64,000 nt of DNA, from NCBI RefSeq assembly GCF_001715295.1, contig NZ_MDKB01000005.1, positions 63,645 to 127,644 on the forward strand. The letters run 5' to 3'. The position numbers were made by a program, and so were the translations under genes. Position 1 is the stretch's first letter; every line of letters starts with the position of its first letter. The notes beneath the pieces were generated by a model. That model was not told the DNA's origin and did no database searches. It saw only the letters and a program-made list of their open reading frames with translations. Of the stretch, positions 1-8,465 are shown one piece after another. Source of the stretch: Streptomyces griseus (GTDB taxonomy: Bacteria; Actinomycetota; Actinomycetes; Streptomycetales; Streptomycetaceae).

Positions 1-34
1 GGCCGTCAACGGCCTGTCGGCCTCCCGCGTCCAA

Positions 35-270
35 GGGCTCGGGGGCACCACGCTCACCGGACTGCCGCCGCTCCCTGCCACGAAGGAACCCCCGCACGAG
101 ACGGGCACCTCCTCGCGTACGCCACAGGGCAACAGGCCCGGCAGCCCGAGGGGCTCGGGGGCACCACGCTCACCGCACTGCCGCCGCTCCGTACCAGGAA
201 GCGTCACCTCGCAGGAAACGCGCCCTCCTGGCGTACGCCACGGTGCCGTAGGCCCGGCCGCCCGGCAGCC
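35..270. repeat. Imperfect direct duplication, two ~116-bp units
   Basis: Two units begin at 35 and 151 with the same 20+ bp block (GGGCTCGGGGGCACCACG...), separated by 116 bp. Both continue through a shared CTGCCGCCGCTCC segment and end with GGCGTACGCCAC-like and GGCAGCCCG segments, with substitutions between. No gene is recognisable over it. It may be the edge of a longer repeat that starts left of the window. Confidence 0.6.
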
Positions 271-943
271 CGGCAGCCCGGCTGCCACGATCGGCACAGG
301 TGCTCAGGCCGCTCCGTGAACGGCCGGGGCATCGGGGCTCGCCCGGTTCCGGGATCGCGGCGGAGCCCGTCCGCCCTCACACCCCGCTCGGAGTCGGCAC
401 GGCCGCAGGAGCCGTACCCGTGTCACCTTCCGGCACGTCGGCCCCGCCCCGCTCCCGGAGGCCGGATGCCGTGCACGACGACGCCGCGCCCGCATCGGAC
501 GGAGCGCTGCGTGTCGTGCAGTGGTCCCGGCGCGATCCCGGGAAGTCAGGCGGGGCTCCGGTCAGCGCAGCCGCGCCGCGCGGCGGCTCGTCGCCACGGA
601 TGTGCCGCTCTGCGGGGCGGGACTCCGCCCCGGGGCCCTGGACGAGCTCGATCGGACCTCCGGACCGCGCGGACGACCGGATCCCGCGCCTCGCCGAGCG
701 GGAACCACCCGTGATGGACGAGGACTTCGCACCGGAGGCGGCGGACAGGAAGAGCCGGCGGCTCGATCGTGGAGCTCCGGCACCGGAGGGCCGGGATCCT
801 GATCCGGCCCCGGTGAAGCGGGCGCCTCCGCGAGGAGGCACCCGGCCGGACGCCGACGCCCCATGGCACCTCGCCGGCCCCCCAGGTCTCGGCACCGCCG
901 CGGCACGGGTGAGTGACGCGGCTGATGACGGCGCGGGGGCGTC
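271..943. other. No gene recognised
   Basis: Open frames exist on both strands, as expected at this GC content, but none has a ribosome binding site, a recognisable domain or normal amino-acid composition (they are Arg/Pro/Gly-rich). I see nothing functional here beyond the downstream side of the gene that ends at 944. Confidence 0.5.
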
Positions 944-1444
944 TCAGCCCTGTTGGAACAGCTCTGCGGGAAGTGGCTTCAGCAGGGCGTACAGATCATC
1001 GGTGATCGGCCGGTCCCAGCTGGCGATCGTGACGAGAACGCCGTCGCTCCGGTCGAACTGCACACACGAGATCCGGCTCTCGGAGAGCTTGACGCGGCGC
1101 ACGATCAGCAGGCTGTCGCCCTGCATGACGGGCACGTCCTCGGAGCCGGTGACCTCGACCGGCTCGTCGTTCTCGAGCGCGAGGAGGAGCTGGGCGACCT
1201 CGAAGGGGACCTGGCCCTCCTCGGTCTCACGGGCCGGCGAGCCCTCGGGCAGATTGCCGATGATCATCGCCGGGCCACGACCACCGAACAGGTCGTAGCG
1301 CAGGAAGACGCCCTGGCAGCTTCCGTCGGGGGCGGGGAGCAGACCGGCGCCGAGGTTGCCGGGCCAGTCTCCCGGATCCATGGCCAGGACGTCGAAGTCC
1401 GGGCCCGCGGGTGTGGCGGCGCTACGGCGGCGGAGGAAGGACAT
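944..1444 (-). CDS. Conserved hypothetical protein, 166 aa
   Basis: I do not recognise a named family. The protein is acidic and soluble, with no signal peptide or membrane segment. Its body alternates short hydrophobic strands and charged turns (for example GVFLRYDLFGG, PAMIIGNLPEG, GVLVTIASWDRP), consistent with a small alpha/beta fold. Composition and codon use look like a real gene. The ATG has no Shine-Dalgarno sequence; a TAACAT hexamer lies six bases upstream, which suggests a leaderless transcript. It lies downstream of and codirectional with the ACT-domain gene, 57 bp away. Confidence 0.7.
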   Translation of the reverse strand: MSFLRRRSAATPAGPDFDVLAMDPGDWPGNLGAGLLPAPDGSCQGVFLRYDLFGGRGPAMIIGNLPEGSPARETEEGQVPFEVAQLLLALENDEPVEVTGSEDVPVMQGDSLLIVRRVKLSESRISCVQFDRSDGVLVTIASWDRPITDDLYALLKPLPAELFQQG

Positions 1445-1456
1445 GCGGCCATGTTA
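1445..1456 (-). promoter_or_regulatory. Putative -10 element for leaderless start at 1444
   Basis: On the minus strand the sequence is TAACAT, six bases (GGCCGC), then ATG. A TAnnnT box this close to the start codon places the transcription start at or next to the A of the ATG. No convincing -35 was seen. Confidence 0.4.
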
Positions 1457-1501
1457 CGTGTCCCGGCTCACGTCGTGGAGCCGGGCACTCCCGGCCGGGG
1501 C

Positions 1502-1903
1502 TCAGCCGGACTCCGCGGCCAGCCGCCTCAGCACCTCGACGGCCTCGCTCGCACGCGCGTAAGGGACGAACAGGTGGTGGTGGTGGTATCCGGCGACCAC
1601 GTTGCAGCTCATCCCCACGTCGGTGAGGGCCAGGGCCACGGCGGCGGTCAGACCCACGGCGTGCAGGGCGGAGGGGACGCGCAGGGTGATCCAGCCCGCG
1701 ACGAAGTCGTACTCCAGCCCCGAGGCCGCCGCTTCCCCTTCCGGGAGCACGAGGGTCGTCCCTTCGCCCTCGGTGACGGTGACCACCGGGGTGACGCCGC
1801 CGGGTACCGCCCCGTGCGGCACGGTCGCGAAGACGAAGCGGCCCGGGTTCAGCTCCGGTCCCATGAGGTGCAGCAGTCCTCGGAGGTCGCGTTCACCGGT
1901 CAT
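1502..1903 (-). CDS. ACT (CASTOR-type) domain protein, 133 aa
   Basis: A short stand-alone protein of the ACT-domain class, which usually senses small ligands such as amino acids. The second half carries the typical ACT pattern: a strand ending in GWITLRVPSALHAVGLTAAVALAL, then a DVGMSCNVVAGYHHHHLFVPY segment and a C-terminal helix EAVEVLRRLAAE. There is no catalytic domain, so a regulatory or ligand-binding role is inferred. The start is ATG 1903, preceded not by a Shine-Dalgarno sequence but by TAGCGT and six bases, again the leaderless pattern. Confidence 0.75.
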   Translation of the reverse strand: MTGERDLRGLLHLMGPELNPGRFVFATVPHGAVPGGVTPVVTVTEGEGTTLVLPEGEAAASGLEYDFVAGWITLRVPSALHAVGLTAAVALALTDVGMSCNVVAGYHHHHLFVPYARASEAVEVLRRLAAESG

Positions 1904-1915
1904 GAGGCCACGCTA
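1904..1915 (-). promoter_or_regulatory. Putative -10 element for leaderless start at 1903
   Basis: The minus strand reads TAGCGT-GGCCTC-ATG. The TAnnnT box and six-base spacing match the start 1.4 kb window-left at 1444, supporting leaderless expression of both neighbouring genes. Confidence 0.4.
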
Positions 1916-2056
1916 CGGCCACCGGGCGTGGGGGCGCCCCTCGTCACTGCTCGCCCTCCCGGCGCGGGGCGGGGCGAGTAAGCCATTCAGGCACGCCATG
2001 TACCCGTACGCTCACCTTCCGTGGCAGCGGGCGGTGATCGCCCCTAGCTTCGGCTC

Positions 2057-3139
2057 ATGAGGAAAAAACACATCACCTGCCTGGCGGGTATGACGGTCGC
2101 CCTGGCCACGGCGCTGGGCGGGGTGGCCGTCCCCTCCGCCGCGGCCGGACCCGGTGACCTCGTGGTGCGCCCCGGCGGCTCGATCCAGACCGCGGTGGAC
2201 GCGGCCCGCCCCGGGGACACCGTCGTCGTCCTGCCGGGCACGTACCGCGAGAGCGTCCACATCACCACGCCGGGCCTGACCCTGCTCGGCACGGGCGGCC
2301 GGACGGTGCTCGAGCCGCCGGCGACGGGAACGAAGGCCGCCGGCACCTGTGCCGCGGCCGGCAACGGCATCTGTGTCGTCGGCACCAAGGACCACACGGT
2401 CGACGGCGTCACCGTCCGCTCGCTCACCGTCTCCGGCTTCGCCGGGAGCGGCATCTGGGCGTCGTGGACCGACGGGCTGTCCGTGCACCAGGTGACCACC
2501 CGGTCCAACGGTGTCTGGGGCATCGCCCAGGAGCGGTCAACCCGCGGTGACCTCCGGCGCAACACCGCGACCGGCAACGGTGACGCCGGCATCTTCGTCG
2601 CCAACTCGGTCACCGAGGAGGGCGGGGCGACCGACACGCAGGGCACGGAGATCCGGGACAACGACCTGAGCGGCAACCGCATCGGTGTCACGGCCCGGCG
2701 GGTCCGGAACCTGCTGATCGACGGCAACCGCCTGACCGGAAACTGCAGCGGGGTCTTCGTCGTGGGTGACGAGTCCAAGCCCGCGGCCGGAGCGATGACC
2801 GTCAGCAACAACCGGATCGTGGAGAACAACAAGTTCTGCGCGGCGACCCCCCGGCTGTCGGCCATCCAGGGCTCCGGCATCGTGCTCACCGGCAGCGAGC
2901 GCACGGTCGTGCGTTCCAACGTGATCCGGGGCAACGTCGGCTCCACCCCGCTCTCCGGCGGAATCCTGCTGTTCAAGAGCTTCGTGGGCGCGCTCAACAC
3001 CGACAACACGATCAGCCGGAACCTGGTGCGGGACAACCTCCCGGCCGACCTCGCCGACCGGGACACCTCCGGTACGGGCAATACCTTCACCGGCAACGCG
3101 TGCGGGACGTCCGTACCGGCCGGACTGTGTGCCGAATAG
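2057..3139 (+). CDS. Secreted right-handed parallel beta-helix protein
   Basis: The protein (360 aa) begins with a Sec signal peptide: MRKKH, a hydrophobic stretch and a PSAAAG cleavage region near residue 31. The mature part opens with the phrase LVVRPGGSIQTAVDAARPGD, typical of NosD/pectate-lyase-like beta-helices, then shows repeated N-rich turns (NDLSGNRIG, NRLTGNCSG, NNRIVENN, NVIRGNVG, NTISRNLVRDN) that form the coils of the helix. Such proteins bind or cleave polysaccharides outside the cell; no catalytic site can be assigned here. It ends 34 bp before the O-methyltransferase on the same strand, so the two may be cotranscribed. Confidence 0.85.
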   Translation: MRKKHITCLAGMTVALATALGGVAVPSAAAGPGDLVVRPGGSIQTAVDAARPGDTVVVLPGTYRESVHITTPGLTLLGTGGRTVLEPPATGTKAAGTCAAAGNGICVVGTKDHTVDGVTVRSLTVSGFAGSGIWASWTDGLSVHQVTTRSNGVWGIAQERSTRGDLRRNTATGNGDAGIFVANSVTEEGGATDTQGTEIRDNDLSGNRIGVTARRVRNLLIDGNRLTGNCSGVFVVGDESKPAAGAMTVSNNRIVENNKFCAATPRLSAIQGSGIVLTGSERTVVRSNVIRGNVGSTPLSGGILLFKSFVGALNTDNTISRNLVRDNLPADLADRDTSGTGNTFTGNACGTSVPAGLCAE

Positions 3140-3173
3140 CGGCTCAGCGCCGCACGACGAGAAACGAGACGGT

Positions 3174-4265
3174 ATGACCACCGTGAGTCCCACCCCCGAG
3201 ACCACCCCTGTCACCCCGACGCTCTCCTCCTCGGCCCCGGCCCCCGCGACCGGCCAGTCCCCTCCGCCGTCCATGCGGCTGAGGGAGCTGGCGTTCGGCG
3301 CGGCCTGCGCCGCGGCCGTGCGCGCGGCGGCGCGGCTGGGTGTCGCGGACGCGCTGGGCGATGCTCCCGCCTCGGCCGAGGAGCTCGCCCGGGCCGTCGG
3401 CACCGAGCCCGTCCCGCTGCGGCGGCTGCTGCGCGCGCTGTGCTGCTACGGGATCTTCGACGAGAGGGCGGACGGCACCTTCGTCCACACCGAGATGTCC
3501 AGGCTGCTGCGCGAGGACGACCCCAACAGCCTGCGCTACATCTCCCTGTGGTGCACCGAGCCCTGGACCTGGGAGGTGTGGCCGCGGCTGGAGGACGCGG
3601 TGCGCACCGGTTCGAGCGTCTTCCCGGAGACGTTCGGCAAGGGCTTCTTCGACTATCTCCACGAGGACGCGGGCGAGTCCGCCCAGGTGTTCAACCGGGC
3701 CATGACCACGTCCAGCATGCAGTCCGCCCGGGACGTGGCCGAGCTCCTCGACCTCACCGGGGTGTCCTCGGTCGCCGACATCGGCGGCGGCCAGGGCCAC
3801 GTCCTCGCCAGTCTCCTGGAGAAGCACCCGACGCTCCGCGGCACGCTCATGGACCTGCCCGGTGTCGTGGCGAGGGCGGACGCCCGGCTGCGGGACGAGG
3901 GCGCGCTCGCGGACCGGGTGCGGATCGTGGCCGGGGACTGCCGTGAGGAGATCCCCGTCGACGTGGATCTCTACATCATCAAGAACATCCTCGAGTGGGA
4001 CGACGAGAGCACGCGCCGGGCCCTGGGCAACGTCGTCGCCGCGGCACGTCCGGGAGCCCGCGTCGTGGTCATCGAGAACCTCGTCGACGACACCCCGTCG
4101 ATGCGGTTCACCACCGCGATGGACCTGCTGCTGCTCCTCAACGTCGGGGGCGCGAAGCACACCAGGGAGAGCCTGCTCGGCCGGGTGTCCGAGGCCGGCC
4201 TGCGGGTCGGCGAGGTCCGGCCGGTCAACGCGTATCTGCACGCCTTCGAGTGCCTCGTCCCCTGA
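3174..4265 (+). CDS. SAM-dependent O-methyltransferase next to the spore-pigment cluster
   Basis: The product has 363 aa from ATG 3174. An N-terminal dimerisation/winged-helix part (about 34-115) precedes a Rossmann methyltransferase domain with the SAM motif VADIGGGQG (201-208) and the LMDLPGVV strand, as in plant-type and aromatic polyketide O-methyltransferases. The likely substrate is a phenolic hydroxyl of the whiE polyketide, because the gene converges on the pigment operon. The place where this family normally has a catalytic His (LxHxW) reads KNILEWDD (270-277), with no His. A GTG at 3129 in frame would overlap the previous gene; ATG 3174 is preferred. Confidence 0.85.
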   Translation: MTTVSPTPETTPVTPTLSSSAPAPATGQSPPPSMRLRELAFGAACAAAVRAAARLGVADALGDAPASAEELARAVGTEPVPLRRLLRALCCYGIFDERADGTFVHTEMSRLLREDDPNSLRYISLWCTEPWTWEVWPRLEDAVRTGSSVFPETFGKGFFDYLHEDAGESAQVFNRAMTTSSMQSARDVAELLDLTGVSSVADIGGGQGHVLASLLEKHPTLRGTLMDLPGVVARADARLRDEGALADRVRIVAGDCREEIPVDVDLYIIKNILEWDDESTRRALGNVVAAARPGARVVVIENLVDDTPSMRFTTAMDLLLLLNVGGAKHTRESLLGRVSEAGLRVGEVRPVNAYLHAFECLVP

Positions 4266-4284
4266 CCGGGCTCCCACCCGCACC

Positions 4285-4332
4285 ACGACCGCCCCGGGTC
4301 CGGCACGCAGGTGCCGGACCCGGGGCGGTCGT
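4285..4332. terminator. Bidirectional terminator hairpin
   Basis: A perfect 22-bp inverted repeat (4285-4306 and 4311-4332) with a GCAG loop lies between the convergent ends of the O-methyltransferase (4265) and the cyclase (4339). There is no U-tract, which is usual in Streptomyces. Confidence 0.85.
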
Positions 4333-4338
4333 CCGGTG

Positions 4339-4671
4339 TCAGACGGAGGCTCCCCGCTCCCACCGGTAGAACTGCTGGGCCATCGCGTCCTTCGGACCGC
4401 GCCAGGTCTGCGGGTCGTACGGGCTGACGAACGCGGTGAGCCTGTCGCTGATGGCCTTGAACTCCGGATGTTCGGTCACCTTGGCGATCTCCGGACCCGG
4501 GGGCCGCTCCGACTCGATCAGGTGCAGGTACACGTCCCCGAACTGGAAGAGCGTGCGCCTGTTCACCCCGACGAGGTGGGGCAGCTCGGTGTTGTCGGAC
4601 TGCGCGAACAGGTCCGCGATGTCCGGCGCGGACCCGGGCGCCATCCGGGCGACGATCAGTGCGTGGTGCAT
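4339..4671 (-). CDS. whiE-ORFVII: TcmI-type polyketide cyclase (whiE ORFVII type)
   Basis: This 110-residue protein is the usual size of the TcmI/ActVA-like ferredoxin-fold cyclases. It starts HHALIVARM, and has the family's FQFGDVYLHLIE strand and the ending AMAQQFYRWERG. It should close a late ring of the aromatic polyketide. It is the last gene of the pigment operon, 19 bp after the aromatase, and ends at the bidirectional terminator. Confidence 0.9.
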   Translation of the reverse strand: MHHALIVARMAPGSAPDIADLFAQSDNTELPHLVGVNRRTLFQFGDVYLHLIESERPPGPEIAKVTEHPEFKAISDRLTAFVSPYDPQTWRGPKDAMAQQFYRWERGASV

Positions 4672-4690
4672 CTGGCTGCCTTTCGGTCCG

Positions 4691-5170
4691 TCAGTTGGCG
4701 GGGACCGAGGCGGAGCGGCGTTCCCGGTCGCGCTGCTCGATCTTGTCGCGGATGAGCTCCATCTGGACGCGGGAGTTGCGGTTGATGTTGTCGGTCATCC
4801 ACGCGTCGTCGACCGGCGCGTCGGGCCGCATCGCGAAGTCCTGCTTCCAGCGCATCCGCGTGCCGCCGGGGACCTCCGCGTACTCCCACCGGATGTCCAT
4901 GTGCTGGAAGGGGCCCGGCTCGACACGCCGGGCACGGACGGTCCTGCCCGGGCGGTCGGTGGTGCGCTCCGACACCCAGCTCCAGACCTTGCCGTTGTCG
5001 TCGGGGTGCATCGTGAGGCGGAAGGTCGTCGTCTCGCCCCGGCGCTCGATCACTTCGACGGCCGCGTACTCGCTGAACAGCTGCGGCCAGTTCTCGAGGT
5101 CGTTCGTCATGTCCCAGACGAGGTCCAGGGGCGCGGCGATGGTGATCTCGTTCTCGGTGTGTCCGGTCAT
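4691..5170 (-). CDS. whiE-ORFVI: SRPBCC aromatase/cyclase (whiE ORFVI type)
   Basis: The 159-aa single-domain protein has the START/SRPBCC helix-grip fold: NEITIAAPLDLVWDMTNDLENWPQLF at the N-terminus and a basic C-terminal helix (RVQMELIRDKIEQRDRER). It matches the mono-domain TcmN-N/WhiE-ORFVI aromatase class that folds the first rings (C9-C14 cyclisation is typical). One base separates its start from the ACP stop, so translation is probably coupled. Confidence 0.92.
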   Translation of the reverse strand: MTGHTENEITIAAPLDLVWDMTNDLENWPQLFSEYAAVEVIERRGETTTFRLTMHPDDNGKVWSWVSERTTDRPGRTVRARRVEPGPFQHMDIRWEYAEVPGGTRMRWKQDFAMRPDAPVDDAWMTDNINRNSRVQMELIRDKIEQRDRERRSASVPAN

Positions 5171-5171
5171 G

Positions 5172-5429
5172 TCAGACTCCTGTCACGAGGTTGCTGTTCA
5201 CGAGGTCGAGGAACTCGGCGGGCGTCCTGCAGCGGTCGGCGTCGGCCGGCAGGGGGCGGCCGTACCGGTTCTCCAGCGCGGCGACGATGCCGAGCAGGCC
5301 GAGCGAGTCGAGGCCGTACTCCTCGAAGGCGGAGCCGGGACGGCTCTCCATCTCCGAGGGGTCGACGGTGATTCCCGCGCCGTTCTTCATGAGGGCGGCC
5401 AGTTCCGCGTACGTGAGTCGATCGGTCAT
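5172..5429 (-). CDS. whiE-ORFV: Type II PKS acyl carrier protein (whiE ORFV type)
   Basis: The 85-aa ACP carries the growing poly-beta-keto chain. The phosphopantetheine attachment serine lies in EEYGLDSLGLLGIV (the Ser of DSL, near residue 42), followed by the ENRYGRPLP recognition region. A strong AGAAGGAG ribosome binding site precedes the ATG. It lies 16 bp after the CLF. Confidence 0.95.
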   Translation of the reverse strand: MTDRLTYAELAALMKNGAGITVDPSEMESRPGSAFEEYGLDSLGLLGIVAALENRYGRPLPADADRCRTPAEFLDLVNSNLVTGV

Positions 5430-5445
5430 GAGGGACTGCTCCTTC

Positions 5446-6696
5446 TCATCCGGGGGTGTCGGTGGGCCGCCTCAGCACCAGGGCCGAGTTGGAGCCCATG
5501 AGTCCTCGGCTCAGCACCAGGGCCGTCCGCAGCTCGGTGGGGCGTGCGCGGCCGGTGACCACGTCGATGTCGTGGCAGACGTCGAAGACGTTGGGCGTCG
5601 GGGGGATCAGGCCGTGTTCCATGGCCAGTACCGCGGCGGACGTGTCCAGTACGGGCGCTCCGCAGTAGGCGCGGCCGGTCCCGGTCTTGGGCGCGGTCAC
5701 CGGGACGCGCCGCCCGTGCGCGCCCAGGGCGTCGGCGATCGCCAGTGCCTCGGCCCGGTCGGCGGAGGGGACGCCGAGCGCGTCGGCGAAGACGACGTCG
5801 ATCTCCTCCGGTGCGCACTGCGCCTCGCGCAGCGCCCCCTCGATGGCCCGGGCCAGTCCTTCGCGGGACTGCTCCCACCGGGAGGCTCCGGTGAAGGTGG
5901 CGGCGTGCCCGGCCAGTTCGGCCCGGACCCGTGCTCCGCGGTCGCGGGCCGCCGCCTCCTCCTCGACCACCAGCATGGCGCCCCCCTCGGCGGGGGCGAA
6001 GCCGCAGGCGTCCGCGGTGAACGGCCGGTAGGCGCGGGTGGGGTCCTCACAGGTGCTGAGGTCCTCGTAGCCGAGCTGGCAGACCACGGAGTACGGGGCG
6101 AGGGGTGCCTCGGCCGCGCCGACGACGACGGCGCCCGTGCCGCGCCGGATCGAGCGCGCGGCGTGCATGAGGGCGTCCAGCCCGCCGGCTTCGTCGCTGG
6201 CCACGACGGCGCACGGCCCCTTGAAGCCGCCGCGGATGGAGATCTGGCCGGTGCTGGCGGCGTAGAACCAGGCGATGGACTGGTACGGGCCGACGAACCG
6301 GGATCCCTGGCCCCACAGGCGCTGCAGCTCACGCTGCCCGAACTCGCCGCCGCCGGAACCGGCGGCGGTGACCACGCCGACGCTGAACGGCGCGTCCTCG
6401 TAGTCGGCTCGGCCGAGCCGGGCGTCGTCCAGGGCGAGATCGGCCGCGGCCATCGCGAAGTGCGTGAACCGGTCGGTCTGGACCAGGTAGCGCTCCTCGA
6501 TGAGGGCGACCGGGTCGAACTCCCGGACCTCGCCCGCGACCCGCAGCGGCAGGTTCTCGCAGCCTTCCCGGGTCACCAGGTCGAGGACGCTGACGCCCTC
6601 CTGCGTCTGCTTCCAGAAGGCACCGGCGCCCGTCCCGTTGGGGGCGACGACGCCGATCCCGGTGATGACGGATCGCCGGTGTGTCCGGGTGTTCAT
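5446..6696 (-). CDS. whiE-ORFIV: Ketosynthase chain-length factor, KS-beta (whiE ORFIV type)
   Basis: The 416-aa thiolase-fold protein is the partner of KS-alpha and sets chain length. Where KS-alpha has its active-site cysteine, this protein has Glu169 (GPCAVVASDEAGGLDA), so it cannot condense. Other landmarks are VITGIGVVAPNGTG at the N-terminus and LVLSRGLMGSNSALVLRR at the end. The start ATG at 6696 overlaps the KS-alpha stop (ATGA), giving coupled translation and a 1:1 heterodimer. An upstream in-frame extension exists but is antisense-like in composition. Confidence 0.95.
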   Translation of the reverse strand: MNTRTHRRSVITGIGVVAPNGTGAGAFWKQTQEGVSVLDLVTREGCENLPLRVAGEVREFDPVALIEERYLVQTDRFTHFAMAAADLALDDARLGRADYEDAPFSVGVVTAAGSGGGEFGQRELQRLWGQGSRFVGPYQSIAWFYAASTGQISIRGGFKGPCAVVASDEAGGLDALMHAARSIRRGTGAVVVGAAEAPLAPYSVVCQLGYEDLSTCEDPTRAYRPFTADACGFAPAEGGAMLVVEEEAAARDRGARVRAELAGHAATFTGASRWEQSREGLARAIEGALREAQCAPEEIDVVFADALGVPSADRAEALAIADALGAHGRRVPVTAPKTGTGRAYCGAPVLDTSAAVLAMEHGLIPPTPNVFDVCHDIDVVTGRARPTELRTALVLSRGLMGSNSALVLRRPTDTPG

Positions 6697-7961
6697 GGGG
6701 TCCTCCCGCCTGATCGGGTCAGGGCGACGGCGGACTGGAATCCGCCGAAGCCGCTGCCGACCGAGAGCACGCTGCGCAGCTTCAGGGGCCGTGCGGTGCG
6801 CGGCACGTAGTCGAGGTCGCACTCGGGGTCGGCGGTCTCGTAGTTGGCCGTCGGGGGCACCGTCTGGTGGTCGAGGGCCAGGACGCACGCGGCGATCTCT
6901 ATCGCTCCGATGGCTCCGAGCGAGTGGCCGACCATGGACTTGATGGAACTCATCGGCACCTTGTAGGCGTGGGAGCCGAGGGCGCGTTTCACCGCCGCCG
7001 TCTCGTGCCGGTCGTTCTGCTTGGTGCCCGAGCCGTGCGCGTTGACGTAGTCGACCTGCGAGCCGTCGATCCGGGCGTGGGCGAGAGCCGTGTTGATGGC
7101 CTCTGCCATCTCGAGCCCTTCGCAGGTCAGCCCGGTCATGTGGTAGGCGTTGCCGAAGGTGGCGTAGCCCGATATCTCGCAGTACACGGTGGCGCCGCGG
7201 GCGCGGGCGTGTTCCAGCTCCTCCAGGACGAGCACGGCCCCGCCCTCACCCATGACGAATCCGTCCCTGCGGGCGTCGAACGGCCGGGAGGCGTGCTCGG
7301 GGTCGTCGTTGTTCGCCGAGGTCGCCTTGATCGCGTCGAAGCAGGCCACCGTGATGGGGGTGATCGGCGTGTCGGACGCGCCCGCCACGCAGATGTCGAC
7401 ACGGCCCTCCTCGATGGAGTGGAAGGCGTAGCCGATCGCGTCGAGGCCGGAGGTGCAGCCGGTCGACACCGTCTGTACGGGGCCGTGCGCACCGACCTCC
7501 TCGGCCACCGCGGAGGCCAGGGTGCTGGGGGCGAACGCCCGCTCGAGGTGCGGGCCGGCCGGGCGGTGGTCGACGTCCCAGCGCGATCCGCTGCCGCTGA
7601 CGGCGACGTAGTCGTGCTCGAGCCGGGTGGTGCCACCGACCGCCGTGCCCAGGGACACCCCGATGCGCCAGGGATCCACTTTCTCCGTGTCGAGTCCGGC
7701 GTCTCCCAGGGCTTCCCTGGCTGCCACCAGGGCGAACTGTATGTACCGGTCCGAGCGTGCGATCAGTTCCGCGTCCAGGCCGTGCGCCACGGGGTCGAAG
7801 TCGCACTCCGCCGCGATCCGCGAACGGAACGCCGCCGGGTCGAACAGGGTGATGCCCCGTGTCGCGGTACGGCCGTTGGAGAGCAGGTCCCAGAAGGCCG
7901 GGACTCCTATGCCACCGGGTGCGACGACGCCGACCCCGGTGACCGCCACACGTCGGGTCAT
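6693..7961 (-). CDS. whiE-ORFIII: Beta-ketoacyl synthase, KS-alpha (whiE ORFIII type)
   Basis: The 422-aa catalytic ketosynthase performs the decarboxylative malonyl-ACP condensations. It shows the nucleophile Cys169 in TVSTGCTSGLDA, His309 in VNAHGSGTKQND, Lys341 and His346 in KSMVGHSLGA. Length and motifs are standard for type II PKSs. The start overlaps the cupin stop by ATGA and the stop overlaps the CLF start. Confidence 0.97.
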   Translation of the reverse strand: MTRRVAVTGVGVVAPGGIGVPAFWDLLSNGRTATRGITLFDPAAFRSRIAAECDFDPVAHGLDAELIARSDRYIQFALVAAREALGDAGLDTEKVDPWRIGVSLGTAVGGTTRLEHDYVAVSGSGSRWDVDHRPAGPHLERAFAPSTLASAVAEEVGAHGPVQTVSTGCTSGLDAIGYAFHSIEEGRVDICVAGASDTPITPITVACFDAIKATSANNDDPEHASRPFDARRDGFVMGEGGAVLVLEELEHARARGATVYCEISGYATFGNAYHMTGLTCEGLEMAEAINTALAHARIDGSQVDYVNAHGSGTKQNDRHETAAVKRALGSHAYKVPMSSIKSMVGHSLGAIGAIEIAACVLALDHQTVPPTANYETADPECDLDYVPRTARPLKLRSVLSVGSGFGGFQSAVALTRSGGRTP

Positions 7962-8392
7962 GAGGCGGCCCCCGTTCGTTCCGGCGGCGCGCCGCGGTCG
8001 GCGACGTCCGTGATCTCGGTGTCCACGTGGCCGAGTTCGGGCCGCGGGGCGAGCGGGCCGAGGTGGAAGACCATCCGCGCCTCGACGTCGCCGACGTTGC
8101 GGAAGCGGTGACGTACGTGCGGGGGGATGAGCAGGCCCTGGTCGGGCCGCATCGCGTGCGTCTCGCCGTCCAGGTCGACTTCCAGGAGTCCGTTCACGAC
8201 GTACACGAACTCTTCGGAGTACGGGTGGTAGTGCTCACCGATACGCTCCCCGGGGCCGACGATGGCCAGTCCCATGAAGCCGCTGGTGGCACCCACCGCC
8301 GTGGGTGTGAGCATGGCGCGCAGGTCTCCTCCGCGCCTGCGGTTGGGCTGAGTCTCGCTGAGGTCCACGATGCGAGGCCGGTGCGTGGTCAT
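7958..8392 (-). CDS. whiE-ORFII: Cupin-domain protein (whiE ORFII type)
   Basis: The 144-aa protein carries a single conserved cupin barrel (about residues 40-115). It has the metal-binding motif GEHYHPYSEEFVYVVNG and the second motif IPPHVRHRFRN, giving His/His/Glu/His ligands. Relatives (TcmJ, WhiE ORFII) occur beside minimal PKS genes and are thought to help correct cyclisation or oxidation, without a settled reaction. Confidence 0.9.
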   Translation of the reverse strand: MTTHRPRIVDLSETQPNRRRGGDLRAMLTPTAVGATSGFMGLAIVGPGERIGEHYHPYSEEFVYVVNGLLEVDLDGETHAMRPDQGLLIPPHVRHRFRNVGDVEARMVFHLGPLAPRPELGHVDTEITDVADRGAPPERTGAAS

Positions 8393-8465
8393 GACTGCTC
8401 TCCTCGAGGCGCGTTGTGCGGTGTGGCGGCAGCCCGGGGTGGACCCGTCGTGCCGGTGAGGCGTT

